NCBI GenBank assembly: GCA_028284485.1
Contig: JANQRQ010000062.1
Location: forward strand, 1 to 37,707
DNA from: Planctomycetaceae bacterium
Lineage (GTDB): Bacteria > Planctomycetota > Planctomycetia > Planctomycetales > Planctomycetaceae
Length of the DNA stretch: 37,707 nt
Direction of reading: 5' to 3'
Part shown: one piece after another, positions 8,889 to 16,139 of the stretch
Layout of the letters: each line of letters starts with the position of its first letter
How positions within the stretch are numbered: the first letter of the stretch is position 1
Position numbers and translations under genes: made by a program
The notes under the pieces: generated by a model
What the model was told of the DNA's origin: nothing
The model's input: only the letters and a program-made list of their open reading frames with translations
Database searches by the model: none

Positions 8889-10646
8889 TTAATGTGCACG
8901 TGGCCCTGAGTGTGCTAGCGATGTGGATTTCTTGCCAGGTTCCGCGTTCCGCACTTGTTTTGGCGGGTTCATTGATCCGGGGAACTGATCGACCGGTCCG
9001 TCAACGCGATGAACCAGATACCGTCCGGATCGAAATACGACCGGATAGCACCAGGGGAACGCCGACGTTGGAAGCTCATTGTAGCCGGGTGGTGGCTGAT
9101 CCTGACCGTGAGGCCCGATCGCGAGGGCCTGGTCTAGCGGCAGTCCGCCTTCGACAAGTTCGGTCACGACAAATCGCTGTTTGCTGCCTTGAAGGGCTTC
9201 AACGATTTCGGATTGCCGATCGGGAAACAAACCGGCGAGCGTTTCCAAGTAGACATAGCGGGTTGATGGTTGCAGCTGCAACTTGTGGTACAGATGGACG
9301 AGGTGACCGTGGAAGCAGGTCAGTTCCCCTTGGCCGATTCCTTCTCCGCGAAGAAAATCAGCGACGGCATCGAGTTCGGTCCAACTGACGAATGGTGAGT
9401 CCGACAATGCATCTCGCACGGCAGACGTGCTGCCGTTCTGCACACATTCTGTCCAACAAGCTAAGCGATTCGGACGAATCATGGGAGAATGGGTGATGGC
9501 CAAACAAACAAAAGCGACCGTTAGCACCCGCGCGATCGATTCGAGTTCTCGCTTGGGCCGCCAGCATGCAACGACGGTTATTCCCAACAAAACGGCCGGA
9601 ACGTGTATGTAGTCGAGCAGGTGCTGTAGCAGGAATGACTGCACGAGCCAGCCCAAGTAGAGCGCAGATAACAGTATCTGACAAACCTCATCACGCTGCG
9701 GAAGCGTACCGGTCGTCGCCTGCCGGCTCTCTTGCACGAAAGTTTTCAGCCGGTAGATGGCGATCGGGACGGCGATGAGATGGATCAGCAGCCAAGGCGA
9801 AAATCGGCCGGCCATCATTTGCAGTCGCGAAATTGTCCACCGGTCTCGCCCTTCAAGAAAGTACGATGGATTCCAATCGAACAGTATTTCGACGAAGTAG
9901 GTCCAAGCCCCCGATGCATGCATCCAAGCGATACCGACGGAGCCTGCGATGATTCCGCCGACGACAACGCTTGCTACGTCAACGAAATTGGCATTCAGCC
10001 TGCGCACTTGAAATACAGAGACCAGACAGCAGCCGAGTGCGGGGATCGCGATGAAAGGCTTAATCCAGAATCCGATACCCCATACGAGTCCCTCGAGAAT
10101 TGACCAAGCGACGATCGTTGTGCTCCGTGCCGAATCATCCGACAAGCGGCGGATTTGATTGGCTCGCAAATAGATAGCTACGAGTGCCGGTAGCAACATC
10201 CATGTGTCACGTTGACAATGGCACCATTCAGACATCGACGAATAGAACAAACACATGAGTGCCATACAGAGAACTGCGATACGTGGCGTTCTTCCTGCGC
10301 GGCGCACGATTATGCAAAGGGCAACCGCGATCATCGTGAAGCACAAAAGGTCCGCTGCTCGGAGTGCCTCGGACGATTGACCCGCCAAGTGACGTACGGC
10401 GTAGTGGACCCAGACGACACCCGGGAGGTTGGGTTCGAAAATGTCACGATAGAGTGTTCCGCCTTCAGCCACGACGTTCGCTTGAAGATCGTAAAGGGCC
10501 GTATCGGCAGTTAACGGCATCGCCAGAAAAAGCGGCAAATTCAGTACGATCACGACACCAAGCAGCACGTAGACCAAAACCGTCCAGATGTCGAGCTGGT
10601 TGGCGAAATGGCTCACAGATTGTTGTGGGTTTAGACTGCTGGACAT
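8889..10646 (-). CDS. GT-C type membrane glycosyltransferase (DPM/PMT-like)
   Basis: A 585-aa polytopic protein from the ATG at 10646 (an in-frame TTG at 10652 adds two residues). After the first membrane segment (about 20-43) comes MPLTADTALYD (D48), then an extracytoplasmic stretch with GGTLYRDIFEPNLPG (about 62-76). This resembles the DEALY...YRDxxxxKPPG pattern of bacterial GT-C mannosyltransferase-like proteins. About ten further helices lead to a soluble C-terminal third (about 400-585). It would use a lipid-linked sugar at the outer membrane leaflet. It is transcribed divergently from the methyltransferase/GT2 pair, which may supply its donor; that link is inference from position. Confidence 0.72.
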   Translation of the reverse strand: MSSSLNPQQSVSHFANQLDIWTVLVYVLLGVVIVLNLPLFLAMPLTADTALYDLQANVVAEGGTLYRDIFEPNLPGVVWVHYAVRHLAGQSSEALRAADLLCFTMIAVALCIIVRRAGRTPRIAVLCMALMCLFYSSMSEWCHCQRDTWMLLPALVAIYLRANQIRRLSDDSARSTTIVAWSILEGLVWGIGFWIKPFIAIPALGCCLVSVFQVRRLNANFVDVASVVVGGIIAGSVGIAWMHASGAWTYFVEILFDWNPSYFLEGRDRWTISRLQMMAGRFSPWLLIHLIAVPIAIYRLKTFVQESRQATTGTLPQRDEVCQILLSALYLGWLVQSFLLQHLLDYIHVPAVLLGITVVACWRPKRELESIARVLTVAFVCLAITHSPMIRPNRLACWTECVQNGSTSAVRDALSDSPFVSWTELDAVADFLRGEGIGQGELTCFHGHLVHLYHKLQLQPSTRYVYLETLAGLFPDRQSEIVEALQGSKQRFVVTELVEGGLPLDQALAIGPHGQDQPPPGYNELPTSAFPWCYPVVFRSGRYLVHRVDGPVDQFPGSMNPPKQVRNAEPGKKSTSLAHSGPRAH

Positions 10647-10652
10647 CGGCAA

Positions 10653-10974
10653 GCTGACAAGGGTGGTTGTGGTTCATCCGAAGGTACGCAGCAAGTTTAG
10701 ATCAGATTGCTGATCACAGTTTGATGGGCGACGATCATGTTCCAGATTCTTCGCGGTACGAAAGGCACATCGGCGAGAATTGCTCGGAACGCCACGACTC
10801 ATGCAATCGTTTTCTTCGGAATCGCAAGTCGCGCCGATTTTCGGGCAAACCCCTGAACCGTGGGCTAAAGTCCTAGTAACACATTGTCTAGCTGTGACAT
10901 TCCGTTGAGATGCGCGAATACGCAAGTCGCAGAATGTTCGACGTGTAGACTTAGGACTCCGATTCCCTCAACTC
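10653..10974. other. Divergent intergenic region
   Basis: About 320 bp between the minus-strand GT-C gene and the plus-strand methyltransferase. It should carry promoters for both directions, but no clear -35/-10 pair or operator stands out. Short open frames here lack protein-like features. Confidence 0.45.
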
Positions 10975-11715
10975 TTGGTGGCCGGCGCTGTGGATCCCAC
11001 TCATTTGAACGAGCTCAAAACGCTCGAAGACAAATACTGGTGGCATGTTGCCAAGCGGCAGCTTGTTGTCGAGATTCTCAAGAAACAGTTCCCGGCCCCG
11101 GGCAAACTCATCGAGGGAGGTATCGGGTCATCCAGGAACCTGATCGAATTCCGTGACATGGGGTATGACGTTGCGGGATTTGATGTGATGGAAGAAGCGG
11201 TTGTGCTAGGCCGTCAGCGTGGATTGGACGATGTGCATCAGCTCGACCTCGCAGAGAGTTGGCCCATCGATGCGGAATCGGTCCGAGCGGTCGTGCTGCT
11301 CGATGTCTTGGAGCATTTGGCTGATCCCGTCCAGGTCCTTCGTAATGCCGCAGGTGTTCTACAGCCCGACGGTGGCATTATCGTGACGGTACCGGCCTAT
11401 CCGTGGCTGTATAGCAACTGGGACAAAAGCCTAGGGCATTTTCGCCGGTACACCGCGCGCGAATTGCAGTCGCATGCTGATCAAGCGGGCCTGCAGACAC
11501 GTTGGATGGCCCATTGGAACGCGTTTACCCTTCCGGCGGCGGTGGCCGTCCGCGGGTTGGACCGAATCAGACCGCGCGGTGGTGCGCCCGATTTTCCCCG
11601 TGTTTCCCCGATGATGAATTCGGTGCTGCTATCGTTGGCTCGGGCAGAGCGGAGTTTGCTGCGACTCGTCAAAGTCCCGGTCGGATTGTCGATTGTGGGG
11701 GTGTTGACGAAATGA
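10975..11715 (+). CDS. Class I SAM-dependent methyltransferase
   Basis: A 246-aa protein with a Rossmann methyltransferase core: LIEGGIGSS (motif I, about 44-52), GFDVMEEAV (acidic motif II), the strand VVLLDVLEHLADP (about 104-116) and GGIIVTVPAYPWLYS. LEHLxDP and PAxxWL...D...GHxRRY are typical of the Methyltransf_11/23 proteins that sit beside polyprenyl-phosphate glycosyltransferases. Motif I reads GGIGSS rather than GCGTG, a mild deviation. The start is TTG at 10975 (GTG at 10978 also possible); neither has a clear ribosome-binding site. Its TGA overlaps the ATG of the next gene (ATGA), indicating coupled translation with a GT2 and a shared role in glycan or lipid-carrier modification. 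Confidence 0.8.
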   Translation: MVAGAVDPTHLNELKTLEDKYWWHVAKRQLVVEILKKQFPAPGKLIEGGIGSSRNLIEFRDMGYDVAGFDVMEEAVVLGRQRGLDDVHQLDLAESWPIDAESVRAVVLLDVLEHLADPVQVLRNAAGVLQPDGGIIVTVPAYPWLYSNWDKSLGHFRRYTARELQSHADQAGLQTRWMAHWNAFTLPAAVAVRGLDRIRPRGGAPDFPRVSPMMNSVLLSLARAERSLLRLVKVPVGLSIVGVLTK

Positions 11716-12815
11716 TTTCAACTGTTTCGAATCGTCCGACTTTGGACAAATCCCTCATTAGCATCGTACTGCCGGTTTATAACGAAGCGGCAGTGCTCCA
11801 TCGGCTTTATCAATCGATCACAGATGTCTTAACTGACGTCGCGTGCCGTTTCGAGATCATTTTTGTCAACGATGGTTCGAGTGACAGCAGTGCGGAGATT
11901 CTGGATGAACTCGCCGCCGAATGCCACTCGGCCAAGGTCTTGCACTTCTCGCGAAACTTCGGCCATCAGGCTGCTGTACAGGCCGGCCTGAACTACGCCA
12001 GTGGGGATGCCGTAATCATCATGGATTCGGACATGCAGGACGATCCTGGTGTGTTAGGACGGTTTCTCGAGCAGTGGCAACTCGGATACGACGTGGTTTA
12101 CGCCGTCCGATTCCAACGTAAAGAACGTCTCTGGAAGCGAACGCTGTTTTTCTCGTTTTATCGTATTCTCAATCTCGTTTCCGATATTCAAATTCCAAAG
12201 GATTCGGGCGTATTCGGGTTAATCGACCGGTCTGTTTGCAAACAGATTACGGCGATTATCGATCGTGATCGTTACTTTCCCGGCTTGAGAAGTTGGGTTG
12301 GCTTTCGACAGATCGGAATTCCGGTGGAACGTCATGCGCGCCATGACGATCATCCACGCGTCACATTGATTCAACTATTTCGGCTGGCGAAATCGGCCGT
12401 TTTTTCGTTCTCTGCTATGCCCTTGATGATGTTCTATGGCATTTCGGCAGTTTCGATGCTGGTCTTCCTCGGCTGCTGTGGGTTTTCTTTGTACCACAAA
12501 CTGTTTACAGGCCTGGCTGTTCCCGGATGGACTTCTATTACAACGATCGCGTCGTTCTTCGGAATGCTTAATGCCTTGGGAATCGGAATTCTTGGCGAGT
12601 ACGTCATTCGCATCTATGACCAGGTCCGGGCTCGCCCCCAATACATCGTGGCGCGGCAATGTAACTTCACTGAATCAGCGGCCGATGCTGACGGGGGAAT
12701 GCTTGATTGGCTGGCCGATCAACGAGCGGTCGTCGAGGCAAGCGCACCATCTTTCGACCCAGTCGCCGCCGAAATCGATTCGCATCGATCAACGCCGCTG
12801 ACAAAGCCTCGTTGA
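11712..12815 (+). CDS. GT2 glycosyltransferase, polyprenyl-phosphate (DPM1/ArnC/GtrB-like)
   Basis: A 367-aa protein. The GT-A domain starts SIVLPVYNEAAVL (about 17-29), then FVNDGSSD (51-58), HFSRNFGHQAAV (78-89) and DSDMQDDP (105-112, the DxD metal/nucleotide site). Two C-terminal membrane helices (about 237-262 and 272-295) place it with ArnC/GtrB-type enzymes that transfer a sugar from a nucleotide donor to undecaprenyl phosphate on the inner face of the membrane. The start is the ATG at 11712, overlapping the methyltransferase stop; longer upstream frames are just the other reading frame of that gene. The sugar is unknown. The product would be a donor for GT-C enzymes such as the two in this window. 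Confidence 0.88.
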   Translation: MISTVSNRPTLDKSLISIVLPVYNEAAVLHRLYQSITDVLTDVACRFEIIFVNDGSSDSSAEILDELAAECHSAKVLHFSRNFGHQAAVQAGLNYASGDAVIIMDSDMQDDPGVLGRFLEQWQLGYDVVYAVRFQRKERLWKRTLFFSFYRILNLVSDIQIPKDSGVFGLIDRSVCKQITAIIDRDRYFPGLRSWVGFRQIGIPVERHARHDDHPRVTLIQLFRLAKSAVFSFSAMPLMMFYGISAVSMLVFLGCCGFSLYHKLFTGLAVPGWTSITTIASFFGMLNALGIGILGEYVIRIYDQVRARPQYIVARQCNFTESAADADGGMLDWLADQRAVVEASAPSFDPVAAEIDSHRSTPLTKPR

Positions 12816-13387
12816 ATGGCTCGGCTGGCCACACACTGCGAGGTGCGAACCGGTCAATGCTTGGCCCAATGAGATTCGCGGCGGGAGAAGCCCTAAAAAA
12901 TTGCAGTAGAAAGTCAGTGAATATTTTGATGTTGCAGAAAATCAACATGATGTAACAGCCGCTGCAGTAGTAACTTGCAAGGCGATGGGGGATGTGAAAA
13001 GACAACACCGAAAAAGCTGGAAAAAACCTCGACCTCGCGACTTGACTCGCCTATCCCCTGACCTAGGTTTGCTGTGTGGAGAACTGGTAGAAAGCCAAGA
13101 AAAAGCCTTAGGTGGCAACGGCTTTAGTCGGAACTCCGCGAGAGTAATCGAAGATTCCCAGCGGTCGAAAACTGATTGCAAACGGAATCCAATCGGTTGC
13201 TTTCTCAACTCTTCGCAAACTTGCGAGGAGCCATGAAATATGGGGCAAACCTCAATCGAGGTTGCGTTTTGGGTGCGGAGTTCCTGGCATGATGAGTCAT
13301 TCGCAGACATCGTTCAGGGGCTCAACAGTTTTGCTGTCGCCGACTATGTGGTCGGCAAAAAAAGATCTTACAGAAAGAGAGGCAACG
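12816..13387 (+). other. Structured leader/intergenic region before the Flp pilin gene
   Basis: 572 bp with no supported gene but several short inverted repeats: ATGTTG/CAACAT (12929-12948), AAAGCC/GGCTTT (13102-13125, 12-base loop), CGCAA/TTGCG (13214-13225) and AACCTC/GAGGTT (13248-13263, loop AATC, followed by GCGTTTT). The pilin ribosome-binding site GAGAGG lies at 13377-13382. The spacing suggests a long 5' leader or several regulatory sites for pilin expression. It does not match a riboswitch class I can recognise. Confidence 0.45.
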
Positions 13388-13561
13388 ATGAGGGGATTGG
13401 CAAAGAGCGTAAAGAACTTTTTGGTTTCTGAAGATGGCCCGACCGCTGTTGAATACGCTGTCATGTTGGCGTTGATCGTCATCGTGTGTTTGACCGCCAT
13501 TCAAGCCGTCGGTACGAACGCCAATTCGAAGTTTGAAGAAATTCGCGATGCGTTGACATAA
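13388..13561 (+). CDS. flp: Flp/Fap-type pilin (type IVc major pilin)
   Basis: A 57-aa prepilin. A short basic leader with two lysines is followed by the prepilin peptidase site EDG|PTAVEY, with Gly at -1, Glu at +5 and Tyr at +6, and then a single hydrophobic helix (VMLALIVIVCL). This is the classic Flp architecture. The start is the ATG at 13388 because GAGAGG (13377-13382) lies five bases upstream; a longer in-frame frame from 13262 adds residues with no pilin character. After cleavage the 40-odd-residue subunit would be assembled into a thin adhesive pilus. A strong hairpin with a T-run directly follows, then the prepilin peptidase and other tad genes. Confidence 0.93.
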   Translation: MRGLAKSVKNFLVSEDGPTAVEYAVMLALIVIVCLTAIQAVGTNANSKFEEIRDALT

Positions 13562-13592
13562 GTCGCTTTCGTCGACGAAGTCGAAGCATTCA

Positions 13593-13645
13593 AGCCGTCC
13601 GTTCAAATGGTGGGAAACCACCTTTTGGGCGGCACGGCTCTTTTT
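13593..13645 (+). terminator. Intrinsic terminator/attenuator between flp and the tad assembly genes
   Basis: The outer stem AGCCGT (13593-13598) pairs with ACGGCT (13634-13639), followed one base later by TTTTT (13641-13645). The inner stem is AAA-x-GGTGG (13605-13613), loop GAAA, CCACC-x-TTT (13618-13626). An alternative outer pairing is GCCGTCC with GGGCGGC. It starts about 30 bp after the pilin stop. Such a hairpin would let pilin be made in excess, with partial read-through into the downstream genes. Confidence 0.75.
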
Positions 13646-13731
13646 CCGAATCTGAACAGATCGAACGAATACAAACTCCCGGACCTTTCCCTAGTTCGAG
13701 AACGACACACTAAAAACAAAGGTCCCAACAA

Positions 13732-13848
13732 ATGTTCCCGTTTTGGATTGAATTCGAAGCCACAGCACTCGTTCAAATTGTCACATTTGTAGCTTCAGCC
13801 ATCACGTGTTTCTATGTCACGCTGATCGGTGCCGGCTCGAGGGCTTGA
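13732..13848 (+). CDS. Possible 38-aa membrane peptide in the tad locus
   Basis: ATG to TGA, 38 codons, between the flp terminator and the prepilin peptidase start. The product starts MFPFWIEFEATALVQ and holds one hydrophobic stretch at about residues 12-34 (VQIVTFVASAITCFYV), so it would be a single-span membrane peptide. AAAGG lies nine bases upstream of the ATG. It ends 100 bp before the peptidase ATG and overlaps nothing credible. I do not recognise a family. The position between pilin and peptidase suggests a pilus or membrane role, but chance remains a fair possibility for so short a frame. Confidence 0.38.
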   Translation: MFPFWIEFEATALVQIVTFVASAITCFYVTLIGAGSRA

Positions 13849-13948
13849 CAGTTTTAGTAGGAATGACGGACCACGAGCTGGTTGGCTCGCGGACCGGAGC
13901 GACCGAAACGGACGACGGCTGAAATCATATCAGAAAGGCGCCCCGGAA

Positions 13949-14500
13949 ATGGAATGGCAAGAAATGCTCATTGAGAATTGGCACGTGAAGGTTGTTTGTA
14001 TCGTGCTGATTGTTGCTGCATACATTGATGGAAAAGAACTTCGAGTTCCCAACTGGATTACGTTCCCCATGGTTGCGGCCGGGTTGATTTTCAACATCTG
14101 GACCGGCGGCTGGGAAGGCCTGGGAATCGGGGTCTTGGGAATGATCGTCGGCCTTGCCTGTCTGCTTCCCTTGTATGCCGTTGGCGGCATGGGTGCGGGA
14201 GATGTCAAGTTGATGGCCGGCGTTGGTGCGTGGCTGGGTGTCAAAACGACATTCTATGCATTTTGCGTTTCAACGGTCGTTGGTGCCGTTATGGCCGTCG
14301 CAATGGTGTTGTATCGCAAGAGCTTTCAAAAACACTACGCCAACTTCCTAATGATCCTGACCGAATGGATGCAGATCAAAAACCCCCGCGAGCTCTCCAA
14401 CATTGCCGCTGAACGAAAGTCGTCGATGTTGCTGCTGCCCTATGGGATTCCGATTTGCATCGGATCAATCGGGTACTTCACCTACGTCGGCCTGATCTAA
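13949..14500 (+). CDS. tadV: Prepilin peptidase TadV/CpaA (A24 aspartic protease)
   Basis: A 183-aa polytopic membrane protein of the small TadV/CpaA class, lacking the N-methylase domain of PilD. The catalytic aspartates are visible: D27 in AAYIDGKELRVPN and D85 in GGMGAGDVKLMAG, the GxGDxK signature. Hydrophobic helices surround both. It would cleave the Flp leader after Gly at the cytoplasmic membrane face. The start is the ATG at 13949 (a second ATG at 13964 is possible); a frame extending back to 13829 adds 40 polar residues without family character. It sits within the tad locus about 390 bp after flp. Confidence 0.9.
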   Translation: MEWQEMLIENWHVKVVCIVLIVAAYIDGKELRVPNWITFPMVAAGLIFNIWTGGWEGLGIGVLGMIVGLACLLPLYAVGGMGAGDVKLMAGVGAWLGVKTTFYAFCVSTVVGAVMAVAMVLYRKSFQKHYANFLMILTEWMQIKNPRELSNIAAERKSSMLLLPYGIPICIGSIGYFTYVGLI

Positions 14501-14947
14501 ATCCGGCGTTGCATCATTCAGGACACAGTGGCCAACGGAAACAGGCTGGAAGTCTGCGGAAATGCCGTGATTCATTGGAGATGAGACGTCCATCGGACGT
14601 CCAAATGAGGACGAAAGATTCGCAGACAACTGAACGGACGTGTGGGCCGAATTCGGGAGGAATTCCACTCACAACACGAGTAATTCGAATAATCGGAATT
14701 GTCAATTCAGTCGACATCCCCGTTATAAGCTGAAGCCTTTACTTCAGTGCTGCCGATGATGAATGTGATATGGCGAGATTTCCGGGGGGAATCCCGGGTG
14801 CCATCATCCGGCGGAACTTGGAAGCATTTGCTTCGCGGGTGTCGACCTTAGGTTGAACCACGTTGCAAAAGTCCATGTGGCAAAAAGAGATTTGTTGCGG
14901 GCCCCTGCTGCGGGACTGCGAGAATCCAAGTTCCAAAGGGTGCTGAA
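14501..14947 (+). other. Intergenic region before cpaB
   Basis: 447 bp without a supported gene, unusually long for the middle of a tad locus. It holds a palindrome at 14585-14601 and several AATTC/GAATT motifs around 14640-14710. It may contain a second promoter for cpaB-cpaC-tadZ. Confidence 0.45.
14585..14601. repeat. Perfect palindrome GACGTCC-N3-GGACGTC
   Basis: Seven-base arms around ATC, about 85 bp after the prepilin peptidase stop and 350 bp before cpaB. It has the shape of a dimeric regulator's operator or a small hairpin. No T-tract follows. Confidence 0.45.
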
Positions 14948-16057
14948 ATGAAAATGAAGTCAGTTGTATTGTTGGCCGTCGCCATGGGTTGTGGTCTGGT
15001 GGCCATGTTGGGGGTTCAACAGGCGCTTTCGAGGGGCAAGGATAAGGGCACAACCAAAATCCCCGTTTTGGTCGCGATTACAGAAATTGCACCGGGGACT
15101 TTGCTGAGCGACTCCAATGTCGTGTTCCAGGAATGGCCCAAAGAGAACGTACCCGAGGGTGCTGTCACAACCAAAGAGGAGTATTTGGAACGAGCCGTTA
15201 AGACCTATACCGTTGCCGGCGAAATCATCATGAAGGGCAAGCTCGGTGAAAAAGGAGTTCACGGAGCCTCCAACGATATCCCTGAGGGGATGTGTGTGAT
15301 CGCCGTTCCGGTCAATCTGACGACTTCTAATAGCGGATTAATATTACCTGGCGACCACGTTGATGTGTTCGTCACCTACGATGCGATGGAGCGACACGGT
15401 CGAGTCAAGAAAGTCAAAACAGCGTTGGAACATGTCAAAGTATTTGCAACCGACAGCGTGCGAGACGCACTCGGTGCTGATACTGCAGAAATCAAAGCGA
15501 AAAACATTTCATTACTGGTCACACCCGAAGCTGCCAAAGTTCTGAAACTTGCCGAGAGCATGGGAACATTGCATTTGGCGTTGCGACCGAAAGACACAAC
15601 TCAAGCACCGGCCGAAGTGCCCGACCCTGATCAATTTGTTGCCGAACTTTTGGGGCAAACGATTGAACCGGAAGAAGCACCAGAGCCGGTAACAGCACAG
15701 GATGAACCAGGTGATCTCAACCAATTTTTGGATCAGCAGGAACCGGTTGAAGAGCCTGTCGAATTAGCCAAGGAGACTTGGACGATTCGAATTTATGCGG
15801 GCAATGAAGTGCGAGAGGAAGTCATCGAACTCCCGGAGGAACCGATCGCTGAAGTTGAATCCATCGACGGACCAAACGTGTTGGAAGATGCAACGATCGA
15901 AGAGCCTAACGGCAATCTCGAGGCGCCGAAAGAAAGTTGGTATCGGAAGCTAAAGGGTTGGCTCGGAACGGTTCACAGCGGTACTGCGACAGCGAGCGCA
16001 TTATCGGTAACGGTGGGGGGTCCTGGTGATGTTGAAGGAGCTATTGACGAGGATTAA
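14948..16057 (+). CDS. cpaB: Flp pilus assembly protein CpaB/RcpC
   Basis: A 369-aa protein. An N-terminal membrane anchor or signal (about residues 4-24) is followed by a SAF domain (about 38-100) and a CpaB/RcpC domain containing LPGDHVDVFVTY (133-144) and ISLLVTPEAAKVLKLAES. The order SAF then LPGDxVDV is diagnostic of CpaB. The family sits in the periplasm and works with the secretin to gate or anchor the Flp pilus. From about residue 225 the protein carries an acidic, Pro/Glu-rich tail to 320 that is not part of the core. The ATG at 14948 is preceded by AAAGGGTG. The secretin gene follows after 82 bp. Confidence 0.9.
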   Translation: MKMKSVVLLAVAMGCGLVAMLGVQQALSRGKDKGTTKIPVLVAITEIAPGTLLSDSNVVFQEWPKENVPEGAVTTKEEYLERAVKTYTVAGEIIMKGKLGEKGVHGASNDIPEGMCVIAVPVNLTTSNSGLILPGDHVDVFVTYDAMERHGRVKKVKTALEHVKVFATDSVRDALGADTAEIKAKNISLLVTPEAAKVLKLAESMGTLHLALRPKDTTQAPAEVPDPDQFVAELLGQTIEPEEAPEPVTAQDEPGDLNQFLDQQEPVEEPVELAKETWTIRIYAGNEVREEVIELPEEPIAEVESIDGPNVLEDATIEEPNGNLEAPKESWYRKLKGWLGTVHSGTATASALSVTVGGPGDVEGAIDED

Positions 16058-16139
16058 AACGAGTTCGGTACTCAGGGACTGGGATGTTCCATACCGAGCG
16101 AGAGAACGACTTTCGTTCCGCAATCGATGAGGTGCAGGG

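Noticed and set aside
11502..11711. N-terminal extension of the GT2 gene to 11502
   Set aside because: The added residues are the out-of-frame reading of the methyltransferase gene. The ATGA overlap at 11712 and the family start support the shorter form.
13290..13308. Possible sigma-54 promoter before flp (TGGCATGATGAGTCATTCGC)
   Set aside because: The GG and GC dinucleotides are not 10 bases apart as required for -24/-12 elements.
13241..13345. Possible GEMM (cyclic di-GMP) riboswitch before flp
   Set aside because: Only the GGGGCAAACC-like entry and one hairpin match; the conserved ACGCAAAGCC core and the second arm are not found.
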